Shown here in pieces: positions 57,327-64,000 of a stretch of 64,000 nt of DNA; within the stretch, counting starts at the first letter, position 1, and each line of letters begins with the position of its first letter. This DNA is from Nitrospinaceae bacterium (GTDB taxonomy: Bacteria > Nitrospinota > Nitrospinia > Nitrospinales > JACRGP01). The stretch spans positions 31,466 through 95,465 of the forward strand of contig JAJDBB010000014.1 in NCBI GenBank assembly GCA_029261555.1, in the 5' to 3' direction. Below the pieces are notes generated by a model, which saw only the letters and a program-made list of their open reading frames with translations, was not told the origin of the DNA and did not search any database. Both the position numbers and the translations under genes were made by a program.

Positions 57327-58139
57327 TCAAATATCCTTCCAAGTTTCCTCAATAATTTTCCAGCTTCCATCCTCGTTTTTCCATATCAGGGTTTTTTCCC
57401 CAAGATCAAAAAACTGGTTGGAAGAATACTTTTGTACAAAGGTCATTTTAACCTTTTCGTCGCCCTTCAAAATTTTAATGTCCTCAAACTCCAAACTGAT
57501 GTCGTTATTTTTCATCAACGCCTGGATCCTGGACTCTCTCCATTCCTCCATACTTTCCGCGTCGTGTTGAAACTCGTCGGAGTAAAAATCCAGGTAAGCG
57601 TAAACGCTTTTCTCCTGCCAGGCTTTTTTCCAGGAAAGAAAAAGGGATACCACGGTGTCCACCGACTCGTTGAGCGGACGAAATTTAAATTCATCGTCCG
57701 CCGCAGTCCCTTCTTGATAATCCTTGACGGCTTTACGATTCCGCGTTTCCACCTGTATTGGTACGGGCGACGAGTTCGGTCGACTAAAACTTGACTTAAC
57801 AACCAGCGCGTGGATGTTTTCCTTTTTAAGGAGGGTTGACTCCATAGCGTCCGCTTGCCTCCGGGAGGCGTAAGGTCCCATCATCACCTTAAACCAACCG
57901 CTACTTCTGAACGGCGCTTTAAGATGAAGGCGATACCCCTTCCGCCCCAACTTGTCCATAAGACTTTCCGCATTGGATTTACTTTTGAAAGCGCTCAGTT
58001 GGACAAAATAGGTGGACTCCCTAAGCGACGATTTTTCCGCCGCCTGAACAACCGGGAAATTTTGAACGAAACAAACGGCAAAGGCCGTGAGCCAGATCAA
58101 AGCTTTTGTCGTCGGACTCATTTTAAAATCTGCCCGCAT
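57327..58139 (-). CDS. Secreted SPOR plus NTF2-like (Cds6-type) protein
   Basis: 270 residues. Signal peptide to about residue 33 (hydrophobic ALIWLTAFAVCFVQNF). SPOR domain, about 43-115 (YFVQLSAFKSKSNAESLM, VMMGPYASRRQADAM). The C-terminal domain (about 155-270) is an NTF2/SnoaL-like fold of the kind found on L,D-transpeptidases (Cds6): VSLFLSWKKAWQEKSVYAYL and KTLIWKNEDGSWKIIEETW. Without a catalytic YkuD domain it is probably an adaptor between peptidoglycan and the cassette. It precedes the barrel gene by 98 bases. Confidence 0.82.
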   Translation of the reverse strand: MRADFKMSPTTKALIWLTAFAVCFVQNFPVVQAAEKSSLRESTYFVQLSAFKSKSNAESLMDKLGRKGYRLHLKAPFRSSGWFKVMMGPYASRRQADAMESTLLKKENIHALVVKSSFSRPNSSPVPIQVETRNRKAVKDYQEGTAADDEFKFRPLNESVDTVVSLFLSWKKAWQEKSVYAYLDFYSDEFQHDAESMEEWRESRIQALMKNNDISLEFEDIKILKGDEKVKMTFVQKYSSNQFFDLGEKTLIWKNEDGSWKIIEETWKDI

Positions 58140-58188
58140 AAAATGTTAAACCGCCAAATCATTTGAAGTGGATAGCAGGGAAACACTA

Positions 58189-58677
58189 TTAAAGCAGTTT
58201 CGAAAGATAGGGTATCAGTTGATCGGAGCTTACCGATGGAACCCGCGCGTTAATGACCCCTTCCTTATCGATGATAATAACAGTGGGCATATCGCGTTGA
58301 AGGTAAGAATTATTTACCGACATGTCCAGATCTACATAATAGGCAAAATGGATCGGGCTGGGAAATTTATCGAGATAATCCTGAACGGCCTTTTTAGAGT
58401 CTCCGTTGGTGTTCACCCCGACAATCGCCAGTTTATCTTCGCCGATCGCTTTACGGACCTTGTCGAATTCAAGAGCTTGATTCATGCAGGGAACACAGAT
58501 GTGAAACATTCCCAACAAAACCACCTTTCCCTTCAGAGAAGAGAGCGTTAATTTTTTTCCATCCAGCGAGGTCACGGTAAAATCCGGAGCCGGAGAGCCC
58601 TTTTGAGGAGCCCCTGCTTGCCCGACGGCGGGCGATAACCAAAGCGCTATCGCCAATATTATAATTGTCTTTCTCAT
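58189..58677 (-). CDS. TlpA/ResA-like thioredoxin-fold protein
   Basis: 162 residues with a signal peptide (IIILAIALWLSPAVGQAG). The redoxin fold has VVLLGMFHICVPCMNQALEF, whose active site is C-V-P-C, then VGVNTNGDSKKAVQDYLDKF and the cis-Pro segment RDMPTVIIIDKEG. It could reduce apocytochrome thiols (ResA/CcmG role) or repair periplasmic thiols, plausible beside cytochrome c genes. It is divergent from the cupredoxin gene and lies 49 bases upstream of the SPOR gene. Confidence 0.87.
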   Translation of the reverse strand: MRKTIIILAIALWLSPAVGQAGAPQKGSPAPDFTVTSLDGKKLTLSSLKGKVVLLGMFHICVPCMNQALEFDKVRKAIGEDKLAIVGVNTNGDSKKAVQDYLDKFPSPIHFAYYVDLDMSVNNSYLQRDMPTVIIIDKEGVINARVPSVSSDQLIPYLSKLL

Positions 58678-59110
58678 ACGAACCTCTTTTTGGGAATAAA
58701 TAGCCGGTTTATAAGGTCTACTAATAGAACTTTTTTCATTATTCTAAATGAGGACGGTTTAATTGGGAAGGCAATTATTGAAAGCAAAGAGCCGCTTTCC
58801 ATAAAATTTATTTCGATGAAAATTTAAAATCCGTTTCAAAAAAATACAAATACTTGCTAGCCCGTTTTGGCGATTACCATTAAAAGAGTCCGCTTGACTT
58901 GGCAGTCCATTTATATAAAATGAACGTTTAGCAGGGCGTTTTATGGGCTGGAAGTTAAGCGTCGTAAGGCGCGCTTGCAATCCTGGTCAATCCATAGAAA
59001 CGTTTCTGGTTTCACATGAATTTCCTCAAAAAAACCGCGAGAAGTCGTCTTATCCAGCAACCTGATATCAGGCGCCCGGGCAAGGGGCCAAATCTTGGGA
59101 GAATAAAGTA
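58678..59110. other. Divergent intergenic region between tlpA-like and cupredoxin genes
   Basis: 433 bases without a supported gene. One 73-codon minus-strand frame (58759-58980) has no Shine-Dalgarno sequence or family likeness and is not accepted. The region holds AT-rich segments near 58690-58850, a TTGACT (58894) with TATAAA 14 bases later, too close for a normal promoter, and a 12-base palindrome at 58996. It probably contains promoters for both genes; none is convincing. Confidence 0.6.
58996..59007. repeat. 12-base palindrome upstream of the cupredoxin operon
   Basis: AGAAACGTTTCT is a perfect inverted repeat without a spacer, 103 bases before the ATG at 59111. Its size and position suit a dimeric regulator, but a 12-base palindrome can also arise by chance. 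Confidence 0.4.
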
Positions 59111-59974
59111 ATGAAAAAACTTACCACTGTTTTTCTGCTTCTACCGGCCTTTCTCTTGACTTTTTCTGCGCCCGTTTTCAGCTATCAGGAAATCGACGTC
59201 ATGAATGGCGGGACCATAAAGGGCAAAACTAGTCTTACCGGAAGGTCTCCATTTCCCCGTGTTTATCATCTCGTATTATTCCCTAATATGGATATGTGCG
59301 CCGAAGTCAGCCCGGACGACGAAGTGTCCACCGACCTCGACAACATGAACAGGATTCTAAACGATTTTGTAGTCGGCCCAAACGGGGAACTCAAGGACGT
59401 CGTGGTCACGCTGGAGCATGTAGAGGCGGGCAAGCCGTTTGACAGCCGCCCCTTGGATATTCTCGCTGAAGGTTGCACCTTTTATCCCTACGTCAGCGTA
59501 ATCAGACAGGGAGGAAAGTTTACCGTAGACAATCAAGACGCGGTCATGCACAACAGCCAAGTGTATCAGAAGGAACGCGGCAAAATTATTCTCAACATTC
59601 CCATCCCGGCTGAAGAAGTTTCCGCCGGCGAAGTGCGGTTCCAAAAAAATTTCAAGCTGATGCAGATGATTTGCGGCATGCACGAATTCATGCAAACCTG
59701 GGGATACCGGATTCAAAACCCCTACTATTTCATTACCAAAAATGATGGCTCCTTCAAAATTGACAACATCCCTCCCGGAGAATACGTTGTCAACGCCTGG
59801 CACAGCCTGACAAAATCCCAATCCAAAAAAATCACGATCAAGGAGAACTCCGTCGTCGACTTGGATTTTGAATTTAACGGGGACATGGTGATTCGCCCGC
59901 TTTACGAAACCATCCAATCAGGAAGAATAAAAAAGGACGCCAAGCCGCACAAACGCAATCCTAATAAATTCTAA
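59111..59974 (+). CDS. Secreted cupredoxin-like protein with CarboxypepD-like end
   Basis: 287 residues; signal peptide to about 24 (LLPAFLLTFSAPVFSYQ). A cupredoxin domain follows: GCTFYPYVSVIRQGGKFTVD near 121, then possible copper ligands H147 (AVMHNSQVY), C188, H191 and M194 in ICGMHEFMQ. This Cys-x2-His-x2-Met spacing with an upstream His is like a type-1 copper centre. The end (residues 200-260) is a transthyretin/CarboxypepD-like domain (GSFKIDNIPPGEYVVNAWHS). It is probably a periplasmic electron carrier. It overlaps the next gene by one base (TAATG), so its partner is the multi-haem fusion. Paralogue at 43994. Confidence 0.84.
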   Translation: MKKLTTVFLLLPAFLLTFSAPVFSYQEIDVMNGGTIKGKTSLTGRSPFPRVYHLVLFPNMDMCAEVSPDDEVSTDLDNMNRILNDFVVGPNGELKDVVVTLEHVEAGKPFDSRPLDILAEGCTFYPYVSVIRQGGKFTVDNQDAVMHNSQVYQKERGKIILNIPIPAEEVSAGEVRFQKNFKLMQMICGMHEFMQTWGYRIQNPYYFITKNDGSFKIDNIPPGEYVVNAWHSLTKSQSKKITIKENSVVDLDFEFNGDMVIRPLYETIQSGRIKKDAKPHKRNPNKF

Positions 59975-61929
59975 TGGCCGGATTGCTCCCCACCAGAAAT
60001 AGCGCGCCGCAGAACCTTTCTCGACGCTTTTGCGCTTTCGCTGTTGCTCTCATTTTACTGTCTGGAAGCTCCCAAATTGCCTGCGGCTTTAACCCGGACA
60101 AAACAGACACGCCAAAATCTATCGTAGTAAAAGGCAAAACGGTGGATTTGACGGCCTTGAAGAACCCCTATCAAAAAGATTCCCCCGACTACGCAAAACA
60201 CCTTGAAGAAGGCGCGAAAGTCTACTTCAAAAACTGTTTCCTGTGCCATGGAGATTTGCTTGACGGCAAAGGAGTTTTTGGCGACCGCTTTTTTCCGCCC
60301 CCGGCAAACTTCCGGCACCCCACCAACGGAGTCATCTACAAACCCCAAGCCTATGCTTATTGGAGGATCATGAAAGGCGGCATGGATCTTCCGGAGAAGC
60401 TGAATCCCTGGGATTCCGCCATGCCCGCCTGGGAAGACCAACTGACCGAGGGCGAAGTTTGGAAAGTCACCGCTTTCATTTATGAAACCGCAAAAGAAAT
60501 CTGGGTCGAAGAACCGGAAACAAAGACCGAACCCAGCGTCGAAAGAGGCCTGCTGGTTTACCAAGCTCATTGCGCGGTCTGCCACGGCGAAACGGGAAAA
60601 GGCGACGGAATCGCGGCACCCTACTCTAGTCCCAAACCCAGGAACCTGACCAAAGGACAATACAAACTGCGCACCACGCGTTACGGTAAAATCCCCACCG
60701 ACGAGGATATTTTTAAAATAATCAACCGAGGGTTGAATGGCACCGCCATGCCGGGCTGGAAGCATCTACCCGAGTCCGACCGCTGGAGCCTGGTCGCCTA
60801 CCTTAAAACCCTGGCGAAGAAATTTAAAAAGTTTGCAAAACGGGGAAAGAAGCACAAAGTAATATCCGTTCCAACGTCGCCCCCCAAGATAACCGTTGAA
60901 AGCATTGCGCGCGGCAAAAAACATTTCATGGTCAACTGCTCCGGGTGCCATGGCGTGGAAGGCAGGGGCGATGGCAACAAAACGCCAAAAATCGTCGATA
61001 TAGAAACCGACGCCCTGTGGCCGCGAAACCTGAGTAAATCCTGGACTTTTAAACGCGGCGCGTCCAGAGAAGATTTGTTCCTCACTTTGAGGACCGGGCT
61101 TTACGGCTCCGCCATGCCCAGATTTTCCGATAAGCTCATCAAAGATCCGGAGCTTTGGGATCTCGTTCACTATGTGCAAACCCTTTCCCCTGGCGAAAAA
61201 CCCAAAATCACAAAACAAATTTCCGTCAAGAAGGTGAGCGGCGAAATTCCGATCGATTCCGCCGACGACTTCTGGAAAAACGTAGACTCTCATATGATTC
61301 CCCTGGGCGGGCAAATCATAAGTAAAGAGAAACTTTATTTTTCCACCAGCGATGCTTTAAACGTCAAGGCCGTCCACAACGGCGACGAAATTGCGTTTCA
61401 GATCATTTGGGACGACCCGAATTTTGATCCCGTATTGCAAAAAACCGACAGCGTAAAAAGGTCGCCTCCGCCGCCGGTTCCTGATTTTTTAATCGGCCAG
61501 GTGGAACCGGAAGAACAAAAAGAAATCCCTCCCGATCCCCAGGAGTTTCCAGACGCCGTAGCCCTGCAATTCCCCGTTCCAGATCCGGCTAAAAAAGGAA
61601 AGCCATATTTTCTCAACGGGCAAGACGACTGGCCTGTGAACCTTTGGAAATGGGAATCTCATCCCAATAAGGTCAAAACGCTAAAAGCCAAGGGACTTGG
61701 AACCTATGAGTCGACCAAAGACGCCCAGGTGAAATCGAGCGCGCTTTACGAATACGGACAATACCGGCTGACGTTAAAAAGAAAAATGGCTACGGAAAAC
61801 GCCGGAGATACGCAGTTTAAATCGGGCGGCAAAACAGTTCCAATTGGGTTCAACGTGTGGAACGGAACGGCGGGGGAAACGGGTAGCAAAATGACCGTTT
61901 CAAGTTGGTTCGACCTGGCGTTGGATTAA
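59974..61929 (+). CDS. Three-haem cytochrome c fused to an NxrC/EbdC-like haem b domain
   Basis: 651 residues. A signal segment at about residues 19-37 leads to three mono-haem cytochrome c domains: C88-F-L-C-H92, C200-A-V-C-H204 and C322-S-G-C-H326, each with a distal-Met motif (SAMP, TAMP, SAMP at 149-152, 258-260, 379-382). Residues 425-651 match the gamma subunit of DMSO-reductase-family enzymes (NxrC, EbdC, ClrC): FQIIWDDPNFDP, FPDAVALQFP, PYFLNGQDDWPVNLWKWE and the end PIGFNVWNGTAG...SWFDLAL. That domain binds haem b through Met and Lys. The chain would wire a catalytic subunit to downstream cytochromes. Catalytic subunits are not in the window. Confidence 0.86.
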   Translation: MAGLLPTRNSAPQNLSRRFCAFAVALILLSGSSQIACGFNPDKTDTPKSIVVKGKTVDLTALKNPYQKDSPDYAKHLEEGAKVYFKNCFLCHGDLLDGKGVFGDRFFPPPANFRHPTNGVIYKPQAYAYWRIMKGGMDLPEKLNPWDSAMPAWEDQLTEGEVWKVTAFIYETAKEIWVEEPETKTEPSVERGLLVYQAHCAVCHGETGKGDGIAAPYSSPKPRNLTKGQYKLRTTRYGKIPTDEDIFKIINRGLNGTAMPGWKHLPESDRWSLVAYLKTLAKKFKKFAKRGKKHKVISVPTSPPKITVESIARGKKHFMVNCSGCHGVEGRGDGNKTPKIVDIETDALWPRNLSKSWTFKRGASREDLFLTLRTGLYGSAMPRFSDKLIKDPELWDLVHYVQTLSPGEKPKITKQISVKKVSGEIPIDSADDFWKNVDSHMIPLGGQIISKEKLYFSTSDALNVKAVHNGDEIAFQIIWDDPNFDPVLQKTDSVKRSPPPPVPDFLIGQVEPEEQKEIPPDPQEFPDAVALQFPVPDPAKKGKPYFLNGQDDWPVNLWKWESHPNKVKTLKAKGLGTYESTKDAQVKSSALYEYGQYRLTLKRKMATENAGDTQFKSGGKTVPIGFNVWNGTAGETGSKMTVSSWFDLALD

Positions 61930-61997
61930 CCAGCGTGCCGCTGGACCCAGCTAGGATTAGCTTAGAGCGGCAAGCCTGCAAACTATTGGGGAGATCT

Positions 61998-63290
61998 TTA
62001 TTTTCCGGCGGTTGATTCTTCCTTCAAAGGAATTTTCAAACTTTCAAGAAACGCCAGAACGTCTCGGATTTCCTGATCGCTCAAACGATCCTTAAAATCC
62101 GTCGGCATCAGGGATTCCTCTTCAATTTCAACTTTCTCGATATCTGCTTTTACTATTTTCTTAACGCTTCCCTCTTGATCGACGATTTCCAAAAACTCAT
62201 CGTTTTCTTTTTTCTTGATCCCCTTAATAGCCTCTCCGTCCTTCATTAAAACCGCCATCGAATTAAAATCGACCGTGACCACCGAGTTGGGTTTCAAAAT
62301 TGACTCCAACAAAAAATGAGAGGTCCGACTGCTTCCCACAAAGCTGAGGTTGGGACCCACGCTCCCGCCCTTCCCCCGAGCCGCATGGCATTTCGAACAA
62401 CCGGCCTTGCCTTCGGCGTCGAAGAACAAAGCTTCGCCTTTTTGAACGTCGCCTTTTCCATCCAATAGAATTTTTAATTCCCCCAGCTCCTCAAACGGAT
62501 CTTCGGATTCCCCCCGGAGAATGGATAAAAAGAAGGCGATTGCCGTAGCCTCTTTTTCATTCAATCCCATATTCGGCATTTTGGTGTTGGGCTTTACCCC
62601 TTGGGGATCATGAACCCAGATATACAACCATTCCGGATTGTATAAAAACCCCGCGCGGGTTAAATCCGGGCCGACCTTCCCTCCCTCGTCGTCCACTGAA
62701 TGGCAGGCGAAACAACTTTTTTTCTTAAAAAATAAATGCTCCCCAAGCTGAATCAAGGCACTTCGCTGTTTCTCATCATCATACAGATCTAAAATCCTAT
62801 CTCTGTCAAGGATAGTAACCGGCTGAATCGTAGGCCGGTTTTCTTCCGCCTCGGGAGGTAATTCCACCTTGTTTGTATCGTCGTCTGCGAGTTTTCGAAC
62901 ATAAGCCACTAAAGACCATATTTGCCGCTCGGAAAGAGTGAAACCAAATACTGGCATCAAGTGAGATTTCCTGACGCCCACGCCTCCAAATTTAATAACG
63001 CGAAAAATCTGCCGGTTGTTTTTTTTCTGGATGAATTTTTTATTGGATAACTCAGCAGGTTCCTTATCCAAAAACTCTGAATTTAATCCGTCCCCGTCGC
63101 CCTCTTCGCCATGGCAATGAACGCAATAATGGCGATACAAAACCTCGCCCTTTTTCCAAAGAGGCGTGCCCTCGGCTTTACCATCCATTCCTCCCGGCGA
63201 TCCTCCGCCAATAGCCGGACCTTCGAGACCAACAATTGTCCCAATAAGGCAAAATAAAATTAGAAGGTTTTTTACCAATTTGTTTTTCAT
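61998..63290 (-). CDS. Secreted tri-haem cytochrome c
   Basis: 430 residues; signal peptide residues 1-28 (LLILFCLIGTIVG). Haem sites are C56-V-H-C-H60, C193-F-A-C-H197 and C298-S-K-C-H302. The first domain is a standard class I cytochrome. The second has GPDLTRAGFLYNPEWLYIWV with the distal PNTKMPNMGL. The third, with GGSVGPNLSFVGSSRTSHFL and SILKPNSVVTVDFNSMAVLM, matches the haem-binding domain attached to planctomycete membrane dehydrogenases (TIGR02603 type) and ends in FLESLK after a DVLAFLESL helix. It is convergent with the NxrC-like fusion and probably exchanges electrons with it. Confidence 0.88.
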   Translation of the reverse strand: MKNKLVKNLLILFCLIGTIVGLEGPAIGGGSPGGMDGKAEGTPLWKKGEVLYRHYCVHCHGEEGDGDGLNSEFLDKEPAELSNKKFIQKKNNRQIFRVIKFGGVGVRKSHLMPVFGFTLSERQIWSLVAYVRKLADDDTNKVELPPEAEENRPTIQPVTILDRDRILDLYDDEKQRSALIQLGEHLFFKKKSCFACHSVDDEGGKVGPDLTRAGFLYNPEWLYIWVHDPQGVKPNTKMPNMGLNEKEATAIAFFLSILRGESEDPFEELGELKILLDGKGDVQKGEALFFDAEGKAGCSKCHAARGKGGSVGPNLSFVGSSRTSHFLLESILKPNSVVTVDFNSMAVLMKDGEAIKGIKKKENDEFLEIVDQEGSVKKIVKADIEKVEIEEESLMPTDFKDRLSDQEIRDVLAFLESLKIPLKEESTAGK

Positions 63291-63317
63291 TAGATCGATC
63301 GGGAAAAATTTTCAGCT

Positions 63318-63346
63318 AATTTAGCATCAATAATTTTTTGAATCAA
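63318..63346 (-). promoter_or_regulatory. Candidate sigma-70 promoter for the tri-haem cytochrome gene
   Basis: Read on the minus strand: TTGATT (4 of 6), a 17-base spacer and TAAATT (4 of 6), in very AT-rich DNA 28 bases upstream of the ATG at 63290. Confidence 0.45.
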
Positions 63347-63371
63347 AAAATAAAATATGGCTCCATTAATC

Positions 63372-63404
63372 AAAAAAAAGGGGGACCCCAAAATGGGGCC
63401 CCCC
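63372..63404 (-). terminator. Strong intrinsic terminator after the multicopper-oxidase-family gene
   Basis: GGGGG-A-CCCC pairs with GGGG-CCCCC around an AAAAT loop, with a single bulged base. On the minus strand the hairpin is followed by eight T. It lies about 24 bases after the stop of the 63428 gene and separates it from the cytochrome gene. Confidence 0.92.
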
Positions 63405-63427
63405 TGGATTGAAACAGCTACGAAAGT

Positions 63428-64000
63428 TTACCGATTCATCGACAGTTTATCGTCTGCGTCGATGGAAGCGGTGGAACCGCCCTTGCCGCCTTTACCACTC
63501 AGCGGAAGGATGGAACGCTCGCCCTTCGGATACACTTTCAAATAACCCCACTGACCGGCCTGCTGATACGGGGTCCGCGCATTCAACCAAAGATACGTAC
63601 CCGGCGTGCCATAAGTCCCGCCCGCGTTGAAGTACGCCTGGATATACTCGGCGCCGCCAAACTCCTCGACGTCGATCATATCCGAGTTCTCCTGATTGAT
63701 GTGCCGACGCCACTGATGGCCGTCCAGGTTGAACATCTGGTTCTGCTCGTTGTGCGCGCCGAACACGTTGATCATAATGCGGTCGCCCACATGAGCTTTC
63801 AACACCGGAGTCGCTGGATCCGAATCCGCCGTCACGCAGGGAGTGAACATGTTACCCAGCTCACAACCCGCGTCTTCGCGGTACAACCACGGCTCCAACC
63901 GGTAGTTCACGCCCGTCAACCCCGCAACGTTCTGCAGGTAAGGCATGAAAGACGTGCCCAGGATGTTGTCCTCGTCCTGAAAGTACAACGCAAAGTCGCG
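63428..64000 (-). CDS. Multicopper-oxidase-family protein, C-terminal part (partial)
   Basis: The frame runs off the right edge (RDFALYFQDEDN at the edge), so only the last 190 residues are seen. The cupredoxin-like end reads VGDRIMINVFGAHNEQNQMF, DGHQWRRHINQENSDMI and GTPGTYLWLNARTPYQQAG, followed by WGYLKVYPKG. The final copper motif HCHxxxH is replaced by LWLNARTPY, so this domain cannot hold a normal trinuclear/type-1 site; other domains lie outside. Codons are strongly C/G-ending compared with neighbours, as in highly expressed genes, and a strong terminator follows. Confidence 0.72.
   Translation of the reverse strand, partial: RDFALYFQDEDNILGTSFMPYLQNVAGLTGVNYRLEPWLYREDAGCELGNMFTPCVTADSDPATPVLKAHVGDRIMINVFGAHNEQNQMFNLDGHQWRRHINQENSDMIDVEEFGGAEYIQAYFNAGGTYGTPGTYLWLNARTPYQQAGQWGYLKVYPKGERSILPLSGKGGKGGSTASIDADDKLSMNR

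Noticed and set aside
58759..58980. 73-codon minus-strand frame in the 58.7-59.1 kb gap
   Set aside because: No Shine-Dalgarno sequence, no likeness to any family and no promoter; not supported as a gene.
61930..61997. Nested hairpin (GCCGCT...AGCGGC around AGCTA/TAGCT) between convergent cytochrome genes
   Set aside because: No T-run follows and the outer stem is only 6 bp; it may help termination but cannot be called from sequence.

Overview
This 64 kb window is chromosomal DNA from a Gram-negative, LPS-bearing, respiring bacterium. The LPS and outer-membrane evidence is lptC/lptA/lptB, an LptF/G permease, kdsB, a CpoB-like protein and LolA/LolCDE-like proteins. The right end carries c-type cytochromes, type-1-copper-like proteins, an NxrC/EbdC-type haem b domain and a multicopper-oxidase-family protein. 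That combination, with the general gene style, suggests a nitrite-oxidiser-like lineage such as Nitrospinota. This assignment is inference: there is no rRNA or catalytic nxrA/nxrB gene in the window. I found no tRNA, rRNA, CRISPR array or prophage. The only mobile DNA seen is the frameshifted tail of an IS30-type transposase.

Layout. 0-7 kb: a plus-strand housekeeping run lptC'-lptA-lptB-rpoN-hpf-ptsN-ptsI-metK, closed by a strong terminator. 7-11.3 kb: a methyltransferase, a small orphan protein with a good promoter, then Rieske protein, trigger factor and ispG on the minus strand. 11.5-18 kb: a complete yejABEF-type peptide importer whose YejE-like permease carries an acidic repeat insert. 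18-24 kb: a TPR protein, proline dehydrogenase, lipA, an lptF/G-type gene, a CBS protein and a tandem DUF3365 haem protein. 24-35 kb: a mostly minus-strand block with pyrG, kdsB, a sugar-phosphate transferase, a glycosyltransferase, a CpoB-like lipoprotein behind a perfect sigma-70 promoter, cysteine desulfurase, cysE, scpA, rsmE and a HAD hydrolase. 35-43.8 kb: DUF2284, the IS30 remnant, an MscS-family channel, serB, an LRR protein, rarA, an ABC-2 permease and a YheT-like hydrolase. 44-51.6 kb: a TPR-cupredoxin fusion, SPOR protein, argS, a type 4 uracil-DNA glycosylase and a moxR-DUF58-LOG operon.

51.6-58.7 kb holds a minus-strand envelope cassette: SPOR/NTF2-like protein, outer-membrane barrel, LolD-like ATPase, CBS protein, two FtsX-type permeases and a LolA/COG2834 protein, with a TlpA-like thioredoxin just upstream. 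It looks like a dedicated ABC pathway moving a lipid, lipoprotein or other hydrophobic cargo to the outer membrane, with an unusual CBS subunit.

59-64 kb is the most interesting region. A secreted cupredoxin-like protein is translationally coupled to a 651-residue fusion of three cytochrome c domains and an NxrC/EbdC-like haem b domain. Facing them are a secreted tri-haem cytochrome c and a partial multicopper-oxidase-family gene whose visible C-terminal domain lacks the usual copper-binding HCH motif. Together they look like a periplasmic electron-transfer module. The TPR-cupredoxin fusion at 44 kb is a paralogue of the cupredoxin and may belong to the same physiology.
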